From NCBI GenBank assembly GCA_026982695.1, contig JALSGS010000006.1:1-64000 (forward strand): 64,000 bases of DNA, given 5' to 3'. Below the pieces are notes generated by a model that saw nothing but the letters and a program-made list of their open reading frames with translations, was not told the DNA's origin and did not search any database. The translations under genes and the position numbers were made by a program. The DNA comes from Saprospiraceae bacterium (GTDB lineage Bacteria; Bacteroidota; Bacteroidia; Chitinophagales; Saprospiraceae). Within the stretch, counting starts at the first letter, position 1; the number at the start of each line of letters is the position of its first letter. This document shows, one piece after another, positions 45,880-54,575 of the stretch.

Positions 45880-47082
45880 TCAAAAGCCCAAGACTGCTGC
45901 ACATATAAACGAGACCAGATAGTTAGCAGGTTGTGCATTGAAATCGATAAATACGGGCTGATCAGCTTTGTCGAGGCGTAGCTCGGGAATAAGCATGATC
46001 GCACCTACTTGGATGTTGGCCGAGAGCGTCGTTTCCCATACTTGTGCGCGGTTGTTCTCATCGTATGCTCCGATAGCACCATAACCACCATACATTTCCT
46101 GGAAGTATTCTGTACGTAGACCTACTGCAGTTACTTCAGTGGGTTGGAATTTGAGATAGGCAGCAATACCGGAGTATCCATACCAGTTATCGTCAAGGGC
46201 GATGCGTTCGCCATTGACTACAGTTTCACCTGGGGCAGTGGCATTGTAGCTGGCGTTGATGCCTACATACCACTTGTCATTCAGGTCGAATCCTGCAGTG
46301 AGATCGGCTTGAAAGAGGGGGCCAGTGGAGTGATCGCCATCTTGTGCCGAGCTAGGATCGAGCTGTCCATCTTGATCGCCATATAGCAAATTGAGATAGA
46401 TGTCTTTGAACCCTAGCTGAGCGCCGAAGGACCACGTGCCAGTGGGGTTAAACTCGGTCAGGTCTGTGGGGTTGAATATCCCCACCATTAGGCTGAGCTC
46501 ATCGCTAAATGCTATGTCTGCTTTGAGGCCGGTATGGGAAAAGGGCCCATAGGAGAATAAGTAGGATGTGGAGTAGTGAAAATTACCTGTGGGAGCGATC
46601 ACTTCGTAGCCTACAAAGGTGTTGAAGTTGCCCATAGTAAGTGTGATTTTGTCGTTGGGAGCATACCACAGATACAGTTGGTTGATCAGATTGGCTGGTG
46701 CGCTGGATCCAAAAACGGCTTGTTCGCCACGCGGGCCAACTACCAAGTCGGCTACCATGCCAGCTCGTTTATGGTTATAGGTGGCTACTACATTGCACAT
46801 GCCTAAGCTAAAGCCGGGTTTGTCTGCAAAAGCTGTGCGAGGCCAGGTAGGTGAATTGGGATCATTAGGGGCTGAGAGGGATGTGCGAAAATAAAGATCT
46901 GCAGAACCGGACAGCGTCCATGAGGGCAAAGCGACATGGGAATTGTCTTCTGTTTCACGGTCTTCTTGGGCCGACGACTCTGTAGTGTGGGTAGTAGGTC
47001 TATTGACTTCAGCCATCTGTTGTGCCCAGGATAGGTAGTTTGTAATCCAGAGCATGATACATAGAAGCGTTAATTTTTTCAT
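45880..47082 (-). CDS. Outer-membrane beta-barrel porin (BBP2-like)
   Basis: 400 residues from the ATG at 47082. A signal peptide (MKKLTLLCIMLWITNYLSWAQ) leads to a Gln/Glu-rich spacer, then a barrel with alternating beta strands (for example WTLSGSADLYFRTS, YLFSYGPFSHTGLKADIAF) and a C-terminal Phe, as in outer-membrane proteins. The putative beta-barrel porin-2 family fits. Its position after the PII and Amt genes on the same strand suggests a role in nitrogenous solute uptake; the substrate is inferred only from this. A stem-loop terminator follows. Confidence 0.78.
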   Translation of the reverse strand: MKKLTLLCIMLWITNYLSWAQQMAEVNRPTTHTTESSAQEDRETEDNSHVALPSWTLSGSADLYFRTSLSAPNDPNSPTWPRTAFADKPGFSLGMCNVVATYNHKRAGMVADLVVGPRGEQAVFGSSAPANLINQLYLWYAPNDKITLTMGNFNTFVGYEVIAPTGNFHYSTSYLFSYGPFSHTGLKADIAFSDELSLMVGIFNPTDLTEFNPTGTWSFGAQLGFKDIYLNLLYGDQDGQLDPSSAQDGDHSTGPLFQADLTAGFDLNDKWYVGINASYNATAPGETVVNGERIALDDNWYGYSGIAAYLKFQPTEVTAVGLRTEYFQEMYGGYGAIGAYDENNRAQVWETTLSANIQVGAIMLIPELRLDKADQPVFIDFNAQPANYLVSFICAAVLGF

Positions 47083-47186
47083 GGTGATCAATGGTTAAAA
47101 AGTGAGTGAAATAAAGTTTGCTTTGATCACCGGTTGGCTGAAGTGGGTTATGGGTAATTTGTAAGGGAAGTGTATGTTTGTAAGTC

Positions 47187-47252
47187 GAATTTTGATATCG
47201 GCCAACCGGTATCATTGGCCTTCGCACAGCACGTAGGTGCGAGGGCTTTTTT
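47187..47252 (+). ncRNA. Candidate small RNA, opposite in direction to the ammonium-uptake genes
   Basis: Between porin and Amt genes, on the plus strand, TATGTTTG (47173-47180) could be a -7 box. It is followed by a hairpin GATATCGG-CCAA-CCGGTATC (one G-U) at 47194-47213 and a second hairpin GCCTTCGCAC / GTGCGAGGGC at 47218-47246 ending in TTTTTT. The genes here are on the minus strand, so this terminator faces away from them. It may be a ~65-base RNA, or part of a longer antisense transcript. No -33 box is clear. Confidence 0.3.
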
Positions 47253-47342
47253 GTGGGCATACAGACGATAAGGAAAATCGCCTGCATGCCCTCCTTTTTT
47301 GACTTGCCAAAAACTTTTGGATGATGGATAATGTAGCTTGTC

Positions 47343-48608
47343 TCATGCAGATGCAATGCTCGAGAACTGGAGCGCGGGTTCTGTACTGGGGCCTGTTTCA
47401 TAGGCTTCCAGGTCGTGTTCAGTAATGTCTAAGCCTTTGATCTCCATCTCTTCGGACACGCGAATGCCAATGGTCTTTTTCAGTAGATACATCAGCGCAA
47501 AGGCAAATACAAAAGTGAATAGGCCAATAGCCAATGTGCCGTAAAGCTGAACCCATAACTGATGCCAGCTTGCTTTGCTGCCAAAGATACCAACGGCTAG
47601 GGTGCCCCAAATGCCACATACGAGGTGGACAGAGGTGGCCCCTACGGGGTCGTCGATGCGCAAACGATCAAAAGAAACCACAGCAACAGGGATAATTGCT
47701 CCTGCGATGGCACCAATAGCGATGGCTTCAGCAGGGCTCATCAGGTCAGCACCCGCAGTAATACCTACCAGCCCACCCAAAATGCCATTGAGCACCATGG
47801 ACAAGTCGTAGGCACCGAACAAGATGCGCGAGAGGACAAAGGCACCTATAGCACCTGCTGCACCTGCCAAGGAGGTAGTGACAAATACCAGTGACACGGC
47901 CATAGGATCGGCCGACAGTACCGAACCACCGTTGAAGCCAAACCAGCCAAACCAAAGTAAGAATACGCCTATGGTGGCCAACGGCATGCTATGACCGGGT
48001 ATGGGCTTGATCTGGCCATTTTTGGTATACTTGCCCAGGCGTGGCCCTAATAGCAGCACACTGGCCAGTGCAGCCCATCCACCTACTGCGTGTACCAAAG
48101 TAGATCCTGCAAAGTCATAGAAGCCTGCAGCATCAAGCCATCCACCGCCCCATTTCCACATACCCGTGATGGGATAGCTAATGGCTACGAATATGGTGGC
48201 AAACAGTAGAAAAGCTTCTAGCTTAATGCGTTCAGCTACAGCACCAGAGACGATAGTTGCAGCCGTAGCAGCAAACATCGCTTGGAAGATAAAGTCGGTC
48301 CAGTAGGTATAAGCGCCATCGGCATAAGCAATGCCTGCAGCATCGCCTAAAGGCAAGTTCAGGCCAAAGCCTGCAAAGCCAAAAAAGCCACCTTCGTTGG
48401 TACCGGGATACATCAAGTTGAAGCCCACGATGAAATAGGTCAATAATCCAATGGCAATGATCATTGAATTTTTAAACAAGATGTTGACTACGTTTTTTCG
48501 GCGCACCAGTCCTGCTTCGAGTGTGGCAAAGCCCAAATGCATGATGAACACCAGGGCTGATGCGATGAGTATCCAAATGTTGTTGACGGTGAATAATGCC
48601 TCGTTCAT
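47343..48608 (-). CDS. amtB: Ammonium transporter Amt
   Basis: 421 residues from the ATG at 48608; a longer in-frame start is not homologous. About eleven transmembrane helices. NNIWILIASALVFIMHLGFATLEAGLVRRKNVVNILFKNSM and GFNLMYPGTNEGGFFGFAGFGL, GDFAGS-type pore region (YDFAGSTLVHAVGGWAALASVLLLGPRLGKY) with the twin-His pore motifs. It carries NH4+/NH3 across the inner membrane, gated by the PII protein encoded upstream on the same strand (137 bases). The porin follows. Confidence 0.95.
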   Translation of the reverse strand: MNEALFTVNNIWILIASALVFIMHLGFATLEAGLVRRKNVVNILFKNSMIIAIGLLTYFIVGFNLMYPGTNEGGFFGFAGFGLNLPLGDAAGIAYADGAYTYWTDFIFQAMFAATAATIVSGAVAERIKLEAFLLFATIFVAISYPITGMWKWGGGWLDAAGFYDFAGSTLVHAVGGWAALASVLLLGPRLGKYTKNGQIKPIPGHSMPLATIGVFLLWFGWFGFNGGSVLSADPMAVSLVFVTTSLAGAAGAIGAFVLSRILFGAYDLSMVLNGILGGLVGITAGADLMSPAEAIAIGAIAGAIIPVAVVSFDRLRIDDPVGATSVHLVCGIWGTLAVGIFGSKASWHQLWVQLYGTLAIGLFTFVFAFALMYLLKKTIGIRVSEEMEIKGLDITEHDLEAYETGPSTEPALQFSSIASA

Positions 48609-48745
48609 GTTGCAAAAGTTTTTTCGTGAAAAAATGAGCATGGATATATGCCGCGCATAGGCAGCACTGTGAAGTGTGGTACATGCACCACGAGGCAACT
48701 TGGACTCTATCTGGATTGGGCAAGAAGGAATGGTAGGAATGGTGG

Positions 48746-49084
48746 TTAGAGGGCTTGGGCACCGCGTTCTCCATTGCGAATGCGGACTACTTCTTCTACA
48801 GGATAGACACTGATCTTTCCATCGCCAATTTCACCGGTACGGGCAGAAGTCAAAATGGTCTGGATAATCGAATCTACCTTTTCATCTTCGCAAAGAATGT
48901 CGAGCTGTACGCGCCCGATGAATCCAGCATCGTAGGTACTTCCTCGGTATACAATTTTAGGACCTGGCTCGTGTCCGTAGCCCTTCACGTCTTTAAATGT
49001 GAAGAAGCGCACGCCAATCTGTGCGAGGGCATCGCGTACTTCTTCAAACTTGGATGAGCGAATGATGGCTTCAACTTTTTTCAT
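48746..49084 (-). CDS. glnK: PII nitrogen regulatory protein (GlnK-like)
   Basis: 112 residues. KKVEAIIRSSKFEEVRDALAQIGVRFFTFKDVKGYGHEPGPKIVYRGSTYDAGFIGRVQLDILCEDEKV and GEIGDGKISVYPVEEVVRIRNGERG. The ATP-binding GDGKI is present, and the T-loop Tyr of YRGS is retained, though the loop (GHEPGPKIVYRG) differs from E. coli GlnB. It probably senses 2-oxoglutarate and ATP/ADP and blocks Amt when nitrogen is plentiful. Co-directional with amtB and the porin. Confidence 0.92.
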   Translation of the reverse strand: MKKVEAIIRSSKFEEVRDALAQIGVRFFTFKDVKGYGHEPGPKIVYRGSTYDAGFIGRVQLDILCEDEKVDSIIQTILTSARTGEIGDGKISVYPVEEVVRIRNGERGAQAL

Positions 49085-49422
49085 ATGGTGTGAGCATTTT
49101 GGTGAACACTGCTATCCCAAAAGCAGGGTGATACGATTTCTATACACATGATATTATATTTTTTTATATTTTACAAAATTCCAAAAGTTGTTAAAATTGG
49201 TTTTTAACGCTATTGAAAATTGATTTTTTGACTTTTGGGAAAGATTTTTTGGTTTTGTGTGGCTTTAAATTCAATACAAATATCCTTTGTGATTTTTTTA
49301 TCCGTAGTGGCTCTTTGTACTTTATTACGATGCTCAAAACGCTATGTGATGAACAACTAACTGTTAATCAGTAAGTTGTTATTTGGTGTACTTAGTTTTG
49401 TATTTAAACTAACTGATTTTTG
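49085..49422. other. AT-rich intergenic region upstream of glnK
   Basis: 338 AT-rich bases between glnK and the oxidase-like gene. It must hold the glnK promoter, but no TAnnTTTG match on the minus strand was found. A 9-base direct repeat AACTAACTG occurs at 49355-49363 and 49407-49415, with TTAGTT nearby in inverse orientation. Confidence 0.45.
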
Positions 49423-50625
49423 TCACTTGTTTTTTATCGAGACATAAAGCAACATGCCTATACTAATTGGAAATAAAATGGTTAGGCCGAGCAATATTTC
49501 ATGTGTAGCGGGTAGGAAACCCCAGGCAGCCCAATAGAAAATTCCCTGTAGAAACAGCCATCCTTCGGTGCCTAGCAAGCCTCCGAGGAAGAGCGCTATA
49601 GCCATACGCGCAATGGGATGCGTTGTGGACCACATTTGGCGCAAGCCAGAAAGGCCTAACAGGCTGGTGGAGACGAAGCCTAAGAGGATCAGATGAATGA
49701 AGCCAATAACAAAGTTGCGTATGGTATAGCCCACTTGGGCAATGAAAGGCAATACTACGGCTATCTGTATGACTACCTTGAGTATTAGGGCGAGAAAGGC
49801 AATGTTGAGCAATACACGAGGGAGGCCAAAAGCATGAGCGTGGTAAAGAGGTAGCAAAGGTTTGCCCAGGCGCCACAATAACCCAAGCGCAATGGCCTGT
49901 ACGATTACACCCAAGCTATTCGCGACGAACAGCCAGTGGCGAGGCGTAGACCACGTGACGGCTAAGGCATAAGTGAGTAGGCAGGATATGGATAGCCAGA
50001 TGAGCAACTGGCGCACTTTGCTCAACTCGATAACAGCGCCCCAAGATTCGAATAGGCGAAAGCCTAATGCCAAGATGCCAAATATGAGCCAGCCATTGAA
50101 CTGAAAGTGCAGAAAGAACTGTACGGCCATGTAGTATACTGCACTACCTCGGAGGCCATTGACAATAAGAATAGGCATACTCCACAAGGACAGGGTGGAT
50201 AGAAACATGAACCCCACGGCGATGCGTGCTATCATGCCCGAAGGGCGCTGAATGGGAAGGTATGGCCACAATTTGACGGCAAAGAGGTAGGCAAGCAGGA
50301 GGTAGACTGTGGAAAAGGAGATGCTCCACAAGCTATACCCTTGTAGTAAGAACACCAGAAATATACCTACGGCGGCTGCAAATAGAGCCCAAAACAAACG
50401 CACGAATGTATCATGTACGCTGTATGTAGGTACAAATTCGCGATGGAGCAGTGAGTACAAGGCCAGCCATGCCCATCCCATGAGGGCAAAATGCGAATGG
50501 GCATGTAGCACGTTGTAGTAGTCCATCCATGGCAGTTCTACGACAAAGGCGAGCCGCATGAGCGTGCCTGCAAGAGCGGCTACTAGAAGATTGAACAGCA
50601 GCAGCGGCCAAGATTTTTCGGGCAT
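49423..50625 (-). CDS. Polytopic membrane protein resembling haem-copper oxidase subunit I / NnrS-type proteins
   Basis: 400 residues, about twelve transmembrane helices. His-rich motifs in helices are HAHSHFALMGWAW near residue 42 and FFLHFQFNGWLIFG near residue 160-180. The pattern of helix-borne His recalls haem-copper oxidase subunit I and NnrS, but the full set of oxidase ligands was not traced. It sits next to a cytochrome c gene and the nos cluster, so electron transfer to denitrification enzymes or NO tolerance is likely. It lacks a homologue I can name with certainty. Confidence 0.55.
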   Translation of the reverse strand: MPEKSWPLLLFNLLVAALAGTLMRLAFVVELPWMDYYNVLHAHSHFALMGWAWLALYSLLHREFVPTYSVHDTFVRLFWALFAAAVGIFLVFLLQGYSLWSISFSTVYLLLAYLFAVKLWPYLPIQRPSGMIARIAVGFMFLSTLSLWSMPILIVNGLRGSAVYYMAVQFFLHFQFNGWLIFGILALGFRLFESWGAVIELSKVRQLLIWLSISCLLTYALAVTWSTPRHWLFVANSLGVIVQAIALGLLWRLGKPLLPLYHAHAFGLPRVLLNIAFLALILKVVIQIAVVLPFIAQVGYTIRNFVIGFIHLILLGFVSTSLLGLSGLRQMWSTTHPIARMAIALFLGGLLGTEGWLFLQGIFYWAAWGFLPATHEILLGLTILFPISIGMLLYVSIKNK

Positions 50626-50647
50626 ATTGGAGCTGTATTTCCTGTTG

Positions 50648-50682
50648 AAAAAAGAGAGGCGAGATTAAGACACCTCGCCTCT
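50648..50682 (-). terminator. Rho-independent terminator after the cytochrome c gene
   Basis: On the minus strand AGAGGCGAG / CTCGCCTCT (9 bp, 10-base loop) is followed by TTTTTT (A tract at 50648-50653). It separates the cytochrome c gene from the oxidase-like gene. Confidence 0.75.
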
Positions 50683-50703
50683 ATGTGTTTATAGCTGGTT
50701 GTT

Positions 50704-51198
50704 TTACTTTTCTGCTACGGGTTTGCCATCATTGAAAAACATGAATTCGAGTACATCGCGTGCGTCGGCTTCGGTGAGGTTTTGGTTGGGCATGCGCACT
50801 AAGCATTCTTTGAGTAGCTCTTGTGCTACGGGGTCTTTTTCTAGCATGGCATCAGGGTCAACGATCATGTTCATGATCCAGATGGGGCTTCGCCGTTCAG
50901 TGACACCTTTAAAGCCAGGCCCTACCACGCGTTGGTCGGTGAGTTTGTGGCAAGCGGCGCATTTCATCTCATAAATGGCTTTTCCACGTGCGACCATTTC
51001 GGGGTCGAGTGGGTCGTTGAGCTGCACTTCTTTGACTCTACCTACTATCACCTCTTCGCTGGTAGCATTGGCTGTTTGCTGTGCCTGATCGGCTAGCATG
51101 CTTTTAGGTTTAGCTTGGGGTTCGGTAGTATTTTGCGAGTTGTCGCCACATGCACTCATGCCCAAGGCGATCAGGGATATCAATACTGCTTTTTTCAT
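50704..51198 (-). CDS. Monohaem cytochrome c lipoprotein
   Basis: 164 residues. Lipoprotein signal MKKAVLISLIALGMSAC (lipobox SAC), a polar spacer, then a class I cytochrome c: EMKCAACHKLTDQRVVGPGFKGV and a distal Met in VRMPNQNL. It is the probable electron donor to NosZ, as cytochromes c in this place are in Bacteroidota. A hairpin terminator follows its stop codon. Upstream lies the Rrf2 regulator on the same strand (31-base gap). Confidence 0.9.
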   Translation of the reverse strand: MKKAVLISLIALGMSACGDNSQNTTEPQAKPKSMLADQAQQTANATSEEVIVGRVKEVQLNDPLDPEMVARGKAIYEMKCAACHKLTDQRVVGPGFKGVTERRSPIWIMNMIVDPDAMLEKDPVAQELLKECLVRMPNQNLTEADARDVLEFMFFNDGKPVAEK

Positions 51199-51229
51199 GG
51201 TGTTTCAGTTTTGGTGAAGAACATAGAAC

Positions 51230-51655
51230 TCAAACTCTCATTGATGTATGTTTCATCAGTTGGGCAATCACTTGGATTGTTTGCATACTTAATTGTAGCT
51301 CTAAGCTCTTTCGGAATAGTGCCACACTACTGTGTAGCGGACATGGCTGTGTTTCATCGCATTCGGGTAAGCCGACTATACAGCCTTGAAACAAATGCGG
51401 CCCATCTAGTACGGTAATCAGCTGTTTGAGTGTTTTGCGTTGCTGCGCTTCGCTCAAATAGAACCCGCCATGAGGGCCTTTGATGGAATGGACGAAGCCC
51501 TTGTCTACCAACTCTTTCATCACTTTAGCCAAAAAGGCGTGTGGCAGTTCCAGCTCTTTAGCTAGTGCCTCGATAGTAAGTGGGCGGTTGTCTTCACTGT
51601 GAATAGCCAAATAGAGCACAGCTCTAATGGCGTATCGGGCCTTTTGGGAGAGCAT
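51230..51655 (-). CDS. Rrf2-family transcriptional regulator with cysteine cluster
   Basis: 141 residues. The winged-helix HTH is clear: LSQKARYAIRAVLYLAIHSEDNRPLTIEALAKELELPHAFLAKVMKELVDKGFVHSIKGPHGGFYL. Three Cys in CIVGLPECDETQPCPLH are spaced as in IscR/NsrR (C-x6-C-x5-C), so an Fe-S cluster that senses NO or redox state is likely. It probably controls the divergent nosZ operon and its own unit; NsrR-type function is an inference. Confidence 0.9.
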   Translation of the reverse strand: MLSQKARYAIRAVLYLAIHSEDNRPLTIEALAKELELPHAFLAKVMKELVDKGFVHSIKGPHGGFYLSEAQQRKTLKQLITVLDGPHLFQGCIVGLPECDETQPCPLHSSVALFRKSLELQLSMQTIQVIAQLMKHTSMRV

Positions 51656-51740
51656 GTTTTCAGATGGTTGTATTGGGAATAAAGGACTGAGTGATCTGCA
51701 ATGGTAGGAGCAAAGGAGCGCTGCCTATAAGTGGTTTTAG

Positions 51741-51754
51741 TTGATAAAAATCAA
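51741..51754. promoter_or_regulatory. FNR/DNR-type binding site between the Rrf2 gene and nosZ
   Basis: TTGAT-AAAA-ATCAA is a perfect inverted repeat, flanked by G and C to give GTTGATaaaaATCAAC. It is the classical FNR/DNR/NarR box. It stands about 106 bases before nosZ and 86 before the Rrf2 start, able to serve either or both. Anoxic and nitrogen-oxide induction of nosZ is implied. Confidence 0.75.
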
Positions 51755-51859
51755 CCAATTAGATGATTCACCTCATTCATAGCGCTTAGTAGGTGCTTCA
51801 ACTTTGCTAAAGATAGAAAATAGACGGACAAGTCTTTTTTGTAAACAAAAAACTTGATC

Positions 51860-53854
51860 ATGAGAAACCTGACCATCATCCGAAGCCTTGCTTGGCTCGC
51901 CTTATGGGGAGGAGGTATGGCATTGTTAAGTGGCTGTGGCCAGCCAAATGGCTCTGGTACCGCGGCAGGCGGTGCGTTGCGCAGTAGAGCTGCTGAGAAA
52001 GTGTATGTAGCGCCTGGCGAGAAAGATGAATTTTATGCCTTCATGTCAGGGGGCTTCTCGGGCCAGGTCTCGGTACACGGTTTGCCTTCAGGTCGTTTGT
52101 TCAAAATTATTCCCGTTTTTTCGGTAGATGCTGAGAAGGGGTACGGCTTCAATGAAGAGACCAAAGCCATGTTGAACACTTCCCATGGCTTTATTCCGTG
52201 GGATGATTCGCATCACCCTGAGTTGTCGCAGACGAATGGCGAGACAGATGGCCGGTGGCTATTCATCAACGCGAACAATACGCCACGCATTGCACGCATT
52301 GATCTAAGTACTTTTGAGACGGTCGAAATTGTGGAGATTCCGAATAGTGGTGGTAACCACAGCTCTCCATTTACGACTGAGAATACAGAATATGTAGTGG
52401 CGGGTACTCGTTTTGGCGTGCCATATCCCCAACAAGATGTGCCGATTAGTAGTTATGCGGAGAAGTTTAAAGGCATGTTGACCTATGTCAAAGTCGATCC
52501 TGAGACGGGGCACATGGACATTGCCTTTCAAATTCTCTTGCCTGCTTTTGACTACGACTTAGCACACTCGGGTAAAGGCAAGAGTCATGGTTGGACGTTC
52601 TTCACCAGCTATAATACGGAGCAGAAATATTCCCTATTGGAGGTGGCTGCTTCTCAGCGAGATAAGGATTTTATTGCTGCTGTGAACTGGAAAAAGGCTG
52701 AGGAATATTTGGCCCAAGGTAAGTACCACGAGGTGCCTGCGCGCTACGCGGTAAACCGCTACTCGGATGAAACGCATATGGCTACCTCTACCATCAAAGA
52801 GAAGGTGAAGGTACTCATTCCTGAAGAGTGCCCTGGATTGGTGTACTTTCTACCTACACCCAAATCGCCACATGGGGTAGATGTAGATCCCACTGGCGAA
52901 TACATTATTGGTAATGGCAAGTTGTCGGCTGATCTGACGGTGCACAGTTTCACTAAGATGATGCAAGCAATACAGAATGAGTCGTTTGAAACGGTAATTG
53001 AAGGAATTCCCGTGCTCAAGTATGAAGATGTAGTGGCAGGTGTAGTAAAAGAAGCGGGATTGGGGCCACTTCACACTGAATTTGACGACAGAGGTTATGG
53101 TTATACTTCTTTCTTTATTAGTTCGGAGGTAGTAAAGTGGAAAGTAGGCACATGGGAGGTGGTGGATCGTGCGCCTACGTTCTACTCTATCGGCCATTTA
53201 ATGATCCCAGGTGGCGATACGCGTAAGCCACAAGGTAAATATCTAGTGGCACTTAACAAGATTACAAAAGATCGCTACCTTCCGACTGGCCCTGAGCTGT
53301 GTCATGCTGCGCAGTTATACGACATCTCTGGTGACAAAATGGAGCTACTGCTCGACTTTCCGACACTGGGTGAGCCTCACTATGCGCAAGGCATTTCGGC
53401 CGATCGCATTATACCACGCCAGAAGAAGTTTTTCAAGTTGGAAGAGAATGCACACCCATATTCAGCAAAGGGTGAAAAAGAGACCCGCGTGGAACGCAAA
53501 GGCGATGAAGTACATGTATACATGACGACGATACGTAGCCACTTTGCACCTGACAATATTGAGGGCATCAAGGTAGGTGACAAGGTGTACTTCCACGTCA
53601 CCAATCTGGAACAAGACTGGGATGTGCCGCATGGCTTTGCCATAATGGGGGCAAATAATGCAGAATTGCTAGTCATGCCAGGTCAGACTGAAACACTGTT
53701 GTGGGAGCCCAAGGCTGAAGGAGTTTATCCGTTCTACTGCACGGACTTCTGCTCGGCACTCCACCAGGAGATGCAAGGTTACGTGCGCGTCTCGCCGCGC
53801 AATGCCGATGTGGCTTTGAAATGGTGGCTTGGTGAAGAGGAGCCTGTCCAGTAG
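51860..53854 (+). CDS. nosZ: Nitrous-oxide reductase, clade II (Sec/lipoprotein type)
   Basis: 664 residues from the ATG at 51860 (an upstream in-frame TTG is not used). The N-terminus is a Sec lipoprotein signal (WLALWGGGMALLSGCG) without a twin-Arg motif, typical of clade II. The seven-bladed propeller carries the CuZ ligands (DDSHHPELSQ, PNSGGNHSSPF and other His). The C-terminal cupredoxin has the CuA motif in YPFYCTDFCSALHQEMQGY. It reduces N2O to N2 in the periplasm with electrons from cytochrome c. The box at 51741 and the inverted repeat at 51835 lie before it. Confidence 0.97.
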   Translation: MRNLTIIRSLAWLALWGGGMALLSGCGQPNGSGTAAGGALRSRAAEKVYVAPGEKDEFYAFMSGGFSGQVSVHGLPSGRLFKIIPVFSVDAEKGYGFNEETKAMLNTSHGFIPWDDSHHPELSQTNGETDGRWLFINANNTPRIARIDLSTFETVEIVEIPNSGGNHSSPFTTENTEYVVAGTRFGVPYPQQDVPISSYAEKFKGMLTYVKVDPETGHMDIAFQILLPAFDYDLAHSGKGKSHGWTFFTSYNTEQKYSLLEVAASQRDKDFIAAVNWKKAEEYLAQGKYHEVPARYAVNRYSDETHMATSTIKEKVKVLIPEECPGLVYFLPTPKSPHGVDVDPTGEYIIGNGKLSADLTVHSFTKMMQAIQNESFETVIEGIPVLKYEDVVAGVVKEAGLGPLHTEFDDRGYGYTSFFISSEVVKWKVGTWEVVDRAPTFYSIGHLMIPGGDTRKPQGKYLVALNKITKDRYLPTGPELCHAAQLYDISGDKMELLLDFPTLGEPHYAQGISADRIIPRQKKFFKLEENAHPYSAKGEKETRVERKGDEVHVYMTTIRSHFAPDNIEGIKVGDKVYFHVTNLEQDWDVPHGFAIMGANNAELLVMPGQTETLLWEPKAEGVYPFYCTDFCSALHQEMQGYVRVSPRNADVALKWWLGEEEPVQ

Positions 53855-53887
53855 TGAGCAATCAACTTCAGGTTTTTCAACGTGGCT

Positions 53888-53907
53888 GGAGCAGCTTGGG
53901 CTGCTCC
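53888..53907 (+). other. Hairpin between nosZ and the next gene
   Basis: GGAGCAGC-TTGG-GCTGCTCC, a perfect 8-bp stem with a 4-base loop, followed by GGCTCTTTCC. It may be a partial attenuator or a stabilising structure that keeps nosZ mRNA more abundant than the downstream genes. Confidence 0.55.
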
Positions 53908-53942
53908 GGCTCTTTCCAACACTTCTTTAAAACCAGTTATTT

Positions 53943-54575
53943 ATGAAACGGCTGCCTCAAGTGCTAATGCTACTCGCTGCCCTGTTGTTGGTCAGTTTGT
54001 TTGTGTGGCCTATGTGGCGCATTACGTTGGTTGCCCCCCAGTATCCTTCCGGAGTGACGATGTATATCTACATCAATAAGATTGGTGGCGAACATGAAAG
54101 TACGTTGCAGAATATCAACATCCTCAATCACTATGTAGGCATGAAGCCCATCGAACCTGAGGCTATACCCGAGTTGAGATACTTCCCATGGGTAGTGTGG
54201 AGCATGATTGCCTTAGGGTTGTTAGCTGCAGCCCTCAATAGGCGATGGGCTTTTTTTGCATGGGCTTCGCTGATGCTAGTTTTGGCGGCAGCCGGTATTT
54301 ATGACTTTTATCTGTGGGAATACGACTATGGACACAACCTCAGCCCCAATGCACCGATCAAGATCCCAGGAGCATCGTATCAGCCCCCACTTATAGGGAC
54401 GAAGGCCATATTGAACTTTGTAGCTACCTCCATGCCTCACATATCGGGTTATTTGGTCGGTATAGCTATTCTTTTGGCATGGGTGGCGTGGTGGTTAAAA
54501 GGAAAAATAGAAGCTGATGAAAAAGTTGTGGATCGCGCTGTGCAGCCTGATCTCCGCATGCAGTCCATCGCCTAA
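53943..54575 (+). CDS. Nos-cluster membrane protein of unknown function
   Basis: 210 residues with four or five transmembrane helices (around residues 7-27, 82-102, 108-128, 168-188). The soluble parts carry a patch YDFYLWEYDYGHNLSPNAPIKIPG between helices. It occurs between nosZ and nosL, and such a protein appears in this position in many Bacteroidota nos clusters, but its role is unknown; copper handling or electron transfer are candidates. The end of its frame overlaps nosL by 59 bases. Confidence 0.7.
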   Translation: MKRLPQVLMLLAALLLVSLFVWPMWRITLVAPQYPSGVTMYIYINKIGGEHESTLQNINILNHYVGMKPIEPEAIPELRYFPWVVWSMIALGLLAAALNRRWAFFAWASLMLVLAAAGIYDFYLWEYDYGHNLSPNAPIKIPGASYQPPLIGTKAILNFVATSMPHISGYLVGIAILLAWVAWWLKGKIEADEKVVDRAVQPDLRMQSIA

